Position numbers and translations under genes: made by a program. A DNA stretch of 64,000 bases, taken from assembly GCA_037501455.1 (NCBI GenBank), contig CM074858.1, forward strand, positions 20,510,501 to 20,574,500. The letters are read 5' to 3'. Source of the stretch: Lantana camara. Taxonomy: Eukaryota > Streptophyta > Magnoliopsida > Lamiales > Verbenaceae. Below the pieces are notes generated by a model, which made no database searches, was not told the origin of the DNA, and saw nothing but the letters and a program-made list of their open reading frames with translations. This document shows, in pieces, positions 46,013 through 56,927 of the stretch (position 1 is its first letter; each line of letters begins with the position of its first letter).

Positions 46013-46318
46013 TATATGTATATATATTATTTAATAGACTTTGGTTTAATTTTGAATTAAAAAGAAAGTCTTATTTTGGAGAAAAATAATCTAGTTAATT
46101 AATTATGAATTAATTAATTAGATAAAATAAGTTATTTATTTTAAATAAATAAAGTATAAAATTATCCAAAAATAGTTTGGATATTTTTAGCTCTCTTGAA
46201 AGTTGATTTGAATTAGAATTCAAAGTCAAAGTCAAATTACTTGATGATCAAGTAATAGGAGAGAGAGAGACCAAAATCCTAGCCCATAAAGGACTAGGAA
46301 TTTTCGGTCCTCCCCTCT

Positions 46319-46344
46319 TATAAATAGGGGAGCTCGAGCTCCCC
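46319..46344 (+). promoter_or_regulatory. LTR core promoter: TATA box plus 18 bp palindrome
   Basis: TATAAATA at 46319-46326 is followed at once by the perfect palindrome GGGGAGCTCGAGCTCCCC (46327-46344). The copy in the 3' LTR is at 54092-54117. Transcription from this TATA would start close to the end of the palindrome. Confidence 0.65.
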
Positions 46345-47041
46345 TTAGAGCTAATTGACAATTCTTTTGGTTCATGTGTTGAACACCATCCTTTCTCCAA
46401 GATAAACGAAACCCTAGGTTAAGCCTAAACACTAACTAGAGAACTAGCATCCTTACTAGTTAGATTGTAGCCAAGTTGGTGGACTATCTCTAGAGAGCTT
46501 CAAGTTAGAAGTTTTGAAGATTCGAGCTTTACCAAAAGTGGGGATCAAGCAAAACGATCAGAAGGGATGATGTAACGATTCTGAACCCGACGTGAAGCGA
46601 ATGAAAAAATCGAACCAAAGAAGATGGCGAAAACCGTTCGTCCATATCCTGAAGGATGAATTTTTTCACGAGGGTTTTGTGACTGGCAGTTTTCTACTTT
46701 CGCAAAACTGGTTTCGAAGGGAGTTTCAATCCAGTTTTTCTCGTTTCATGTTTCTTTCTTTATGTTATATTGTTAAGAACTTCCCTAACATGAATTGAAT
46801 CTAGGTTGGTTTGGATTGCTATCCCGACAATGGATTCTGAAGTAGAAAGAGACTTTCGAGGGACGGGTTGTCAAGCCGCGAGAAGAGCGTTCTTGGGTGG
46901 CTTGAAACGCTTCAAGAAAGAATAAAAGAAAAGTAAGTTTTCTATCTCTACGAATTTGGTTACACGATTGCGAGTCCAAGGTCCTTTTGTTGGGAAAATT
47001 TTTTAAATTTCGCTGCTTTCTGATTCGTGTTTTCCAACAAG

Positions 47042-47052
47042 TGGTATCAGAG
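47042..47052 (+). promoter_or_regulatory. Primer-binding site of the copia element
   Basis: TGGTATCAGAG, complementary to the initiator tRNA-Met 3' end, 2 bp after the 5' LTR. Confidence 0.85.
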
Positions 47053-47284
47053 ATACCTCGTTAATCATGTTTCTGATTCGTCTCAATTATTCTGAATTTG
47101 GTAGAAATTCTTAGGCTTGATGCGATTGAGTATTTGTAATTGTTTTAGAAAGCCTGAATTACGAAACTGTATTTTTTTTCCTGAAAGTTTCTGAAAATTG
47201 GTTTTTGCAAAATTTAATTTTTGAAAACTATTTTAGATTTGAAACTGTATAAACTGTTTTTGGATTTCTTGGATTGGTTTTACT

Positions 47285-47640
47285 TTTGAACGAAAACACG
47301 AAACGAAAATACGGAATACGACGAACACGCGAAACCCCGCACGCGAAGGAGTCGCGCACGCGGGCTTCGCGCGCACCGCCCGCCTAGCCTAGGCGCGCGC
47401 AGGGCGTCCCGCCCAGCACCTCCCGCACGCCGTGCGGGCCCGCCCAGGGCGGCCGAGACTGGCCGCCCACCACCGCCCGCAAGCATGCGGGAAGACCGCG
47501 CGCAGCAGTGCGCAACGTGTGCGCGCACTCGCGCGGCCTTGGCCGCGCGCTGTGCGAGCCTATCGCGCGCGTGCCCGTGCACCGCGTGCGTGCGATCTTC
47601 TCCGCGTACGGGTCCCGTTTTCGTGATCCGGCCTTTTCGT
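47285..47640 (+). other. GC-rich island in the copia leader
   Basis: About 350 bp of very high GC and CpG density (gcgcgc, ccgcgcgc tracts) in a window that is otherwise AT-rich; the flanks on both sides fall back to runs of T and A. It contains multiple short inverted repeats. Frames on both strands (Ala/Arg/Pro rich) are composition artefacts. Confidence 0.8.
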
Positions 47641-48760
47641 GTTTCGTGCAATTCAGTCCCAATTTTTATTTTAATTTTGAAATTTTATTTTTTGAATATT
47701 TATTTTAATTTTTTGAATAAAACTTAAAATTGGGATTTTTGAGAAATTGAAACGGTTTATATTTTGGGAAAATACAATCTTTGATAAAGTTATTAATTTT
47801 CATAAATTAATTGGAATTTTATTTGTTTTGGTAATTTGGGATTTATTGAAAACTTTTATATATAAGACTCGCATCAAGTCGTGTTTTGAGTCACTAGGAC
47901 TTGAAACGGGAATTTTAATTTATTGGTTAAATTTAAATTCTCGCAAAAGCATGTTAGGTGATCATGGGTTTAGACTTATGTATGGTTTTAATTTATGCAC
48001 ATGGATGGTTTAAATTGGGGTTGGAGCCCTATAGTTGCGTTTTTCAATTGAGGTTGGAGCCTCACTTATGTGCGTACTGTTATGTGATTTATTATGTGGC
48101 TTTCCATATTACTGTTTTGAGGCCGGGGTATGCCCCGTGTAATTGTCTAAGGCCAATATGAAGATTGAGCCTTATTACTTTATGTCTTTTTCTTTTTACT
48201 GTAATTTGAGAGTAGAGATAGGTTGTGAGGTTTTATTTTCATTTTGGAGACAATGCACCCATGGAGTAAGATGGACCACAGTCAAGTAACAAGGAGGCCA
48301 TAAGTGAAGACCCCTCAAAATGTTAGGGAGGGGAATCTCAATTGTTAAATGTAATAGAGATAGGGCTCGTATTTTGTTACCGCTTTCCCTTATGTGATTT
48401 AAACTGTTTATGTGGCATGTATGTTAGAACTTGTGATTGTGGAGTGGCTCCCACATATCACGCATAAGATAGGTAGAACCCATGATCATTACATGTTAGT
48501 ATCATGCTAGGACATGTTATCTGTTTATGTGCTTGTTTGAAATGCATTTAAGTTGTACTTGCATTAATCAAGACTAATAAAATTGGATAACATATATGTT
48601 GGTGAGGTCGAACCGAACAACTCTTCGGTTGATTCGAAAATTCCCATTAAATATTAAGCTCATTTCGAATAATAGGTATTTAATTCGAGATGCAAATTTT
48701 GAATTAAATTCCTAGCATTCCATCAATAGGTTTTAAGTTTAGTAATTAAAGCTAGTTATT
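47641..48760 (+). other. Copia leader, non-coding
   Basis: AT-rich leader without open frames of note. The segment at 48600-48680 (cgaaaattcccattaaatat) matches the displaced minus copia leader at 56769-56900, which ties the two elements together. Confidence 0.6.
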
Positions 48761-49081
48761 GTCCGCGAGTCGTGGGATAGCTAGTGGAGCTTATTAGTTC
48801 TTAGTTACCTAATTGATCATTTTAAATGATCAATATTTCATGGTCAATTTTAGCAAGGGCGATGTCCGCGAGTCGTGGGTCGTTCGAACTAAGTTTTGAT
48901 CATGATCTTATGATTGATGGGTCTAGCTTAACGCCTAAGTAAATATGGATGTCGCACGAGACGTGGGTCCATATTGAAAGATAGGTGATGCAAAAACAAT
49001 TACTAAGAGTTCTAAAGGTGTTAGAATTGGTAAGTTGTACCTACCTAGGGTTTTACTTAGAATGTCCGCGAGTCGTGGGTT
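48761..49081 (+). repeat. Four dyad repeats in the copia leader (plus copy)
   Basis: GTCCGCGAGTCGTGGG at 48761-48776, 48864-48879 and 49063-49078, with GTCGCACGAGACGTGGGT at 48951-48968. Counterpart of 43381-43706; here most copies have CGCGAGTCGTG, which breaks one base pair of the dyad. Confidence 0.8.
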
Positions 49082-49280
49082 CGAGGTAAAATGCTTAGGA
49101 TCTTAGTACCCATTGGGAAACGTGTTCCTCTTAGATCTTTGGGAATTATAGATCTTTGAAAAACAGTGGGAGCTACATTAGATTAAAGACCTTATCTTAT
49201 GTATATCATTATTATTCAGCATGCTCACCTAGTTCTCTGCTTAGCATTTAGGTTGTAGTTCTGTGATTCTCTACAATACG

Positions 49281-52200
49281 AAATGCAAACCCATTCGTAT
49301 CCATCCTTAAGTCAAATAAGTTGACTAAGTCCTGACTAACTCTAAATGGCTTCGGATCCTAAAATTCATTTTAGAATCCGACTAGAGAAAGGCGTTCTCT
49401 AAAGGGCGAAGTTTTCAATTGTGAAAAGTCGACCCGGGCCAAAAGAGAAGCAATCTGAGGTGAATGGATTTTTCCAAACCACTTAAGAGCAATTGAACCA
49501 CCTCATAAAAATGTTACAAGGTATAAAATTATGGAATTATTAATATTCCAAATGAGGAAACAAGTGCACACGAACAAGGTCTAAAGATCTTATTTGAAGA
49601 TCTTATGGTCTCGATCATCAACTGAGAAAAGTGTTCTCAATGCACTGATTGCTTACATTGCTTCCACCATCATTCGAACCCTTTATGCTCAACTAGAATG
49701 ATGCTAATGCAGCATAGTTAATCATTTAGTTGATAATGGTTGAGAATATCCTTAAGAAGGAATAAAAGGTTGAAATGGTTAATTCTTCTTCTAAACTCCC
49801 TAAGTTAAAGGCTTGAACGCCTAAAGAAGATGAAACCCTTAAGAGCCCAATGGAGGGGCATGTAAGGGGTGCGCCCAAAAGACACTAGAGATCAAATAGG
49901 ACGTTTTCTTCTATGGTAGCAAATAAGGACTTTGAAAGGGAACTGCATAGAGTATGAGTACTCTGAAATGTTACCTCGTTTAGTAATTCTACTAGGAATA
50001 GAATTCACTAGTCTTGAGTCAATTCTGCATAATCCGTTGTGCAAAGACTCAAGGCACTAATGTTCTGAACATACAACGAGATAACAAAAGTAAGTGAGAT
50101 GACAAAGCTTCGAATTACTTTGGAACGTTGAGATATAAAAGGATTAGCAAGTCAGACACCTTAGGATCATTCTATGAAAATGAACCTATAGTGTTGACTT
50201 CCTGTGAATCCTGTCATGAGGGAAGCGTTCCTGAATCCCGTTTATAAGAAACATGGAACGTTCCAAAATTATAGTGGATTTCGATCCATGCTGATGAGTG
50301 TAAGATGCTTAATGTAAGCACTAGATACAATCGTCAGTTTAATCATTATGAATGAATGTACTTGTTAAAGTACAAATTCGAAACTTATATGAAATTCTTA
50401 GAATTTCGAAAGGAGGTTAGGAACCGAAGTAGTCATAAGTTATAGGTAAATCGATATGATCGAGATAGCCAATATCTTAGCAACTAATTCCTTACTCATC
50501 TTAGAGAGAATAGGATTATCTCTCAGTAAACTAATTCGAGACACCTTAGTGTTTCCGAATGATGGAATGAAACCTAATAGGATATGGTCCATTCCATAGT
50601 AAGCTTTACTGACTTATAATCATTCTAGGAATAAACTCCTAGAATATGCAGTTAGAGATTTTGAATTTTGCACCTTCCAAAATCAGTCCTTTAGTTGCAC
50701 TATGCAATGTGGCATACTAAATTCCCTAATTATTCTTGTCCAAGAATTCAATGGAATCCTCTTACTTGAAGAGGATAGTGGGAGATAAGCTTGAAATGAG
50801 TTCAAGTTTATACAATGATATTGGATATCAGTTTTCCGATTCCCTTGCACAAAGGTTGTTTGTCTCAAAGGAATGTACCTTTCTTAAGGAATTGTTCCTA
50901 TAGAAGAAGAAAGGCAAGCAAGCAGACCTCAAAGAAATTTGAAGAAAAAATATTCATGCCACATATAGAAGAAACGAGCCCATTTGATAAAACTTAGCCA
51001 AATTTTAGAGTATGTATACGTGTGAAACCCTTCTCTTAAGATGCATTTAGAACGCGTTCCTAGATAGCCAAGGAATTACTTGAAGAGGAGACACTGTCAG
51101 ATTTGGAATCTGAGTAGTGTAAGCAAGCCTTGAAATCCAATATGGATTCCATATACTTAAACCGAGTTTTAACCTTGGTTGATCCACCTGATAGGATCAA
51201 GCTCCTAGAGCTTCGAGTAAATGGAAAGCATTACAACCTTCTTGACGGTTGAAATACAAAAGTCCATTTGGATTGTGTTTACCATATCCTCATATTCTGA
51301 CTATGAGATATGATAAATGAATATGAGAACTATCTTGTTCAATATGAGATTGAAAGAGATTGAAATAAGGTATTTCTATAAATCTCATATTCAGTGGGAG
51401 TATGCATAAGGTATGCAAATCCCCAAAGTCAATCTGTGGATTGATAAAGGCTTCTAGGAGTTGGACAATTCGATTCCATAGGATAGTCAAATCGTTTGAC
51501 ACAGATAGAAGTCGAATAAGTCTCAAAAGTGTACATATGATAGTTAGTGATGTAAGAGTCAATTTTGGTTCTTTAGAAGACGATATCCTTCTCATTGGGA
51601 ATGTCAAGGATGACGTGAAAGTTACCAATTCTTGTTTAAGAAACAATTTGACATGAAAGATCTTAGTGATTATCCTATATTCTCGACATTCAGATCTATA
51701 GAAGATAGATCTAAGAGAATAAAAGGATTATCACAAAATGAGTACATAACCACGGTACTAAAAGGAGTTTAGTATGGACAATAGAACATCTCTTTTGAAG
51801 AGTATGTGTCCTAAGATAACTTTGAGAAAGTTAGAATGTCCAAAATCCTTTTAAGTGAAAGGGTGCATAATGTATGAAAAGTTATGTACTAAATTAGATA
51901 TGGCGCAACACTAAGCGTAGTAGGCCGAATCTAATATGACCTCAGAGAAGGTCATTAGATCTCTGTAAAGGATGTCCTCAGAGTACTTGAGAAGAAGTGA
52001 GGATATGTATTAGTTTACAGAGCCCAAAAGATCTTATTGTTAGAAGGATATTTGATGTAACCGTTCATCAAACATAGATGATTATGAAATCATTGAAAGG
52101 ATACAACTTCTACCAGAATGGTAATGCAATGTGTTGGAAAGGGTTCCAAGGACGGACATTGTAAAACTCGACTGTCGTAGTTGACAACTTAGTCGTATTA

Positions 52201-52519
52201 TATAACGCTAAGTTAAGTGTTTGGGTAAGAAACTCCATCTAACCAGTTACATGAAGTTCCTAGCATGAAACAACTCCTTTATCATATTGTATGATAAAAT
52301 GGATGGTTGCTCAAGTAAGAGAACCAAGACCTCACCAAGAGACTGAACACGTGATTACGAATCACTTTATAAGGAAAAGGTGTTTCCTAAGAGATGTGTA
52401 AACAAGAGGGTCACATCAGCAGAGAATATAGCAGATCCACTTTGGAAACGCCCAAAGTCAATAGGCTCTCAAATTGCATCTTGAGAAGATGGGACTTAGA
52501 GTACCTAAATGGCTTTTAC
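49281..52519 (+). pseudogene. Degenerate copia gag-pol remnant
   Basis: Starts where the other copy has its gag ATG (tctctacaat context) but the ATG region is altered. Recognisable islands: the VDPPD-type text near 51170 (ttgatccacctgatagg), the RT active site near 51585 reading LEDDILLIGN instead of YVDDILLIGN, the RNase H terminal text near 52430 (gcagatccactt) and gatgggacttaga at 52488. No frame longer than about 85 codons survives. Large parts, including most of the integrase, look missing or unalignable by eye. Confidence 0.75.
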
Positions 52520-52534
52520 GGGCAAGTGGGAGAT
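52520..52534 (+). promoter_or_regulatory. Copia polypurine tract
   Basis: GGGCAAGTGGGAGAT directly before the 3' LTR, identical to the tract of the minus copia. Confidence 0.85.
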
Positions 52535-54812
52535 TGTTAGGAATAGTGCCCTAGAAAGCCGATTCGACGTAATCTGCTTTGGGACTTTTCTTGTATCACA
52601 GACAATCTTTGAATAATATACGATTGATCATAGGCAAACACTTCTTTATATGCCAATACGTGTTTTGAGTCTTTCCATTACGTGCGCATGTATGAGAACT
52701 CCCCTAATCCTGATGACTTTAGGACTCTACCATTTAGGTGAAATGGTTCATGAAACGAGCCCTATATCACATAAGTCATGATTAGTAAAATACTCCAAGC
52801 CGATGAGTCCTACAGACAGTGGGAGTGTCAACCTGACTCCTCTAAGGCTTGCTTGTGTGATCACGTCCTTAAGAAGGACCACCTTGTTTCATGGAGGTGT
52901 AAAGTGTATAGTTGATACGTGCGTGATACATGAGGGTGCTTACTTTAACAAGTAAGTTCACTGAGGTGCCCCGTCTGAGAAGATTCCTAAATGGGAAAGG
53001 AAGTTTCTATTTCAGGAAATGGAAACTTCCAGATTAGGAAATATCTCACGAGTCATTGATGTGATTAATTGATCCTTAGACTTGAGGTTCCATGTTACTT
53101 TATGAGTTAACTCTGTAGTCTTTGGTATAAGCTTTAAAGGGTGTCGCCATAGACAACTGATTCAAGGCTTATGCTGGGGCTGCACAAGTGACTCATGAAA
53201 GTGAATGAGAATCAAGAAAGGACCTACACTTGCATATGCAAGGTGATCTCTTATTGTGTCAGTCATTCATATGTCATATGGATTCCTTGGCCAAGGCAGT
53301 AGATCAAGACATCAAGAAAAGGGTTTCTTGGATTGAGATCAAATGGATATGAAATGCACTTAGCTTTAAGACCAGATTATTAGGGTTCTAATTATTCCCT
53401 TACCCTAGATCATGGTTGAGAGATAGTAAGTAGGAGGATTGTATCTCACATGAATCAATGACTTAAAGGTTCTGTCGAATCCGAACATTCCAATTCAGCT
53501 AGGGGTTAAACACCTGTTGCTAGACTATGGTCGTTTAATCTGTGGACTGATTAATTAATTAGTGAATTAATTAATTAGGGTCACTGCTAATTGAATTGAG
53601 AACCTAGAGGGTCACACACAACAACTTGGCTACATGAGTTGAGGCTTGAAAATGATTAAACGAGTTAATCGGGCCTAGAGGGTTCCACACGTGTGAAATC
53701 ACACGTGTGGGTCACGTGAGGAGCACGTGTCCTTAGGACACGTGCCTCACACGTGTATACATATATATATGATATATATTAAATAATTAAATGTGTTAAT
53801 TATTTAATAGACTTTGGTTTAATTTTGAATTAAAAAGAAAGTCTTATTTTGGAGAAAAATAATCTAGTTAATTAATTATGAATTAATTAATTAGATAAAA
53901 TAAGTTATTTATTTTAAATAAATAAAGTATAAAATTATCCAAAAATAGTTTGGATATTTTTAGCTCTCTTGAAAGTTGATTTAAATTAGAATTCAAAGTC
54001 AAAGTCAAATTACTTGATGATCAAGTAATAGGGGAGAGAGAGACCAAAATCCTAGCCCATAAAGGACTAGGAATTTTCGGTCCTCCCCTCTTATAAATAG
54101 GGGAGCTCGAGCTCCCCTTAGAGCTAATTGACAATTCTTTTGGTTCATGTGTTGAACACCATCCTTTCTCCAAGATAAACGAAACCCTAGGTTAAGCCTA
54201 AACACTAACTAGAGAACTAGCATCCTTACTAGTTAGATTGTAGCCAAGTTGGTGGACTATCTCTAGAGAGCTTCAAGTTAGAAGTTTTGAAGATTCGAGC
54301 TTTACCAAAAGTGGGGATCAAGCAAAACGATCAGAAGGGATGATGTAACGATTCTGAACCCGACGTGAAGCGAATGAAAAAATCGAACCAAAGAAGATGC
54401 CGAAAACCGTTCGTCCATATCCTGAAGGATGAATTTTTTCACGAGGGTTTTGTGACTGGCAGTTTTCTACTTTCGCAAAACTGGTTTCGAAGGGAGTTTC
54501 AATCCAGTTTTTCTCGTTTCATGTTTCTTTCTTTATGTTATATTGTTAAGAACTTCCCTAACATGAATTGAATCTAGGTTGGTTTGGATTGCTATCCCGA
54601 CAATGGATTCTGAAGTAGAAAGAGACTTTCGAGGGATGGGTTGTCAAGCTGCGAGAAGAGCGTTCTTGGGTGGCTTGAAACGCTTCAAGAAAGAATAAAA
54701 GAAAAGTAAGTTTTCTATCTCTACGAATTTGGTTACACGATTGCGAGTCCAAGGTCCTTTTGTTGGGAATTTTTTTTAAATTCCGCTGCTTTCTGATTCG
54801 TGTTTTCCAACA
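52535..54812 (+). mobile_element. 3' LTR of the copia element
   Basis: 2278 bp, near-identical to the 5' LTR. The main difference is about 30 extra AT-rich bases near 53760-53810 (gatatatattaaataatt text), next to the region matching 46015-46030. Confidence 0.9.
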
Positions 54813-54817
54813 ATAGG

Positions 54818-56763
54818 TTGGTTCTTGAATCTTTTTCTTGGTTGAATGATTATATGATCGTTATGTAGTGTTTTGCCATGTTTTACTTGAGTTATTATGG
54901 TTGTTGTCGCTGCTTTGAGCTGCTACGTGCTTCCCCCATTTTGTTCCCCTGTTTTCACGCATGAACACTGTAGCTGCTGCTATTTTTTTTTTTTGAAGAA
55001 GAAAGGCCAACACGGCCGTGTCAGCTTTGAATGTAATTTGGACACGACCGTGTCAGCACTTCGACTTGAAGCAAATTATTTTTGTAAAATTGGACACTTC
55101 TGTGTCAGAAATGAACTGCAAACCAACACGGCCATGTCCAACATTCGAGTTTGGCTCCTGAATTTATTTTAATCGGACACGGCCATGTCCATTTTGAACT
55201 AAAACCTGATACGGCCTTGTCATTTGAAAATACAGCGGCGGCGGTTGTTCGTTTTATATTTTTGATACCTTTCTTCGTGTTTTCTTGCTTCTTTTATGGT
55301 TCGTATGCAACGTTAGTTTGTTATATTACGTGTTATATGCATTATTTTGGATATATGACCTCTTTTGATACGAGTACGGATTGGAATGATATAACTGATA
55401 CGTTTATGTAATTCACTTGCATTCATTGCATCCATAAGCATTGTCGAACGTCCATTTGGTTCATATTCGAGTCTAAGTCTCGGGTCTTGCTCTTTTGTGT
55501 TTCAGAGCCCCTTCGGGACGTGCAAGGGCCCGAAGTTTAGGTGGTTAGTTGCCCGTTTTGATCCTACTTTTGCTCCTTTTGGTTTAAGGTGAAGTTTAGG
55601 AACTTTGTACTAGTTATTGACCTATGGCCATTATATGATGATTTCACACCCGTATGCGGATATAGTCTATATAAGTATATACGAATGCTTAAGATATGTT
55701 TATGATTTTGTGGAAACGCTTGAGTTTTATTGAACCTGTATAAGTATGAGCGTATGTGAGCTTAAGATTTTGAATTATTTTGTACGTTTATGTTGTGAGC
55801 GAGTTGTGCCCTGAAATATGGGAATTTGGTTCGTATGGTATGTTGGGCCCCAAGAACTATGGGTAAGGAATGCCCGGGATGGCAAGGGTCGTCGGGTTTG
55901 GCATATGCGTAGTACCCTTTGAGATATTCAAGTGCGACTTATGGAGGTTGAGACGGCGTGGTATCTTGAGCCCTCGGTTGCTAACCGGGGAAGACATATC
56001 GTGGGTTCGCTACCCCATATGTTTTTGTTATGTAGGTGACTAGGGTTTGATTCCTGAATCACCATGGTTGTGAGGATGGATTGTGTTATGATTGCAGTTT
56101 TTGTTGTGCTTTGAGGAGTTAAGGGAAGTTCGTTCTCGCCGGACGTTTGTTTATGTTTTGTATAGATGGTTATGAATCGAGGAGGATTTCTTTACGTACA
56201 TTAGGTTATCTTTTCAAAAATGATTTGGTATGCCAAACCCTAACCTCGGTTCATGACTATCCCTTTTGATATATGCTCTGTTTATACTTATAAGTGTGTG
56301 GGTGTGCGCTAAGCCCCCTCATTCAGTCGAGCTGTAGACTGACCCTCTCTTTTCCCCTTTCAGGTCAGCTCGAGCTAGGTGGGGAAGTGCGTCGAGCCCG
56401 TGTCGTACTTAGCTTTTTAGGTCGAGTTTGCATTCCATATTTACAACTTTTGGATACTTTATCTCTAATCGGTTTATATATATGTTGGAGATTTGAATAC
56501 TTGTAATTAATTTTGGGCCTCGTGGCCATGGGTTATATGTTATGATATGTTGTAGTTGAGCTCGTTTGGATCCTATTTGTTGCTTCCGCTTTTACTGTTG
56601 ATTTACACTTTGTGTGCTCTGTTGGTTTTAGCCCCGCTTAGCCTAGTGTGTGCGTGTAGGTTACCGTTCGCTTAGACTTGGGCTCATGTATGGAGGTCCA
56701 TTTCATATGTGGGCTTGGGTTTAGGTACGGGGGATGTGGTTGCCCACCGTTCCGGGCGCTACA
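54818..56763 (+). mobile_element. Gypsy-type solo LTR, part 2
   Basis: Continues the LTR from 44791. Landmarks: palindromic array (55009-55222), TTAAGGTGAAGTTTAGG near 55583, CAGTC/GACTG hairpin at 56323-56342, catgtatggaggtcc text near 56692, and the terminal GGGCGCTACA followed by ATACC. Confidence 0.85.
55009..55222 (+). repeat. LTR palindromic-word array (ACACGG type, 6 copies)
   Basis: AACACGGCCGTGTC (55009-55022), GGACACGACCGTGTCA (55040-55055), TGGACACTTCTGTGTCA (55091-55107), CCAACACGGCCATGTCC (about 55123-55139), CGGACACGGCCATGTCC (55174-55190) and TGATACGGCCTTGTCA (about 55208-55222). Confidence 0.85.
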
Positions 56764-56768
56764 ATACC

Positions 56769-56927
56769 TATTTATTCGAATTGCTCAATATTTCAGTGGG
56801 ATTTTTGAATTTCCGGAGGGTTATCTGGAATGACCTCACCAACATATAGTGTTATACAAATTTTAATTGTCTTGTTTAATGCAGTTTCACATAAAGTGCA
56901 TCATAGAAGCAATTAGCAGATAACATG
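56769..56927 (-). other. Displaced copia leader fragment
   Basis: On the minus strand the text (ttcaaaaatcccactgaaat, then gcaattcgaataaatagg) matches the plus copia leader at 48640-48675. It is the continuation of the leader cut at 43779. Ends at 56927 where another LTR begins; acatg at 56923-56927 is the candidate target duplication. Confidence 0.7.

Larger units (their letters stand above)
44792..47039 (+). mobile_element. 5' LTR of the copia element
   Basis: 2248 bp, TGTTAGGAATAGTGCCC to TTTTCCAACA. It contains an ACGTG cluster (45942-46012), a TATA box with an adjacent palindrome (46319-46344), and AT-rich inverted repeats (attaattaatta) in the middle. Small open frames are shared with the other LTR only because the LTRs are copies. 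Confidence 0.9.
44792..54812 (+). mobile_element. Complete, non-autonomous Ty1/copia element
   Basis: Bounded by LTRs 44792-47039 and 52535-54812, with the 5 bp duplication ATAGG at 44787-44791 and 54813-54817. PBS and polypurine tract are in place. The internal 5.5 kb aligns with the coding minus-strand copia element only as a stop-riddled remnant, while the LTRs are very similar (seven mismatches by eye in the first 400 bp). So it transposed recently without coding capacity of its own. Confidence 0.9.

Noticed and set aside
47280..47727. Several overlapping Ala/Arg/Pro-rich frames
   Set aside because: Composition effect of the GC-rich island; no frame stands out and none has a family signature.
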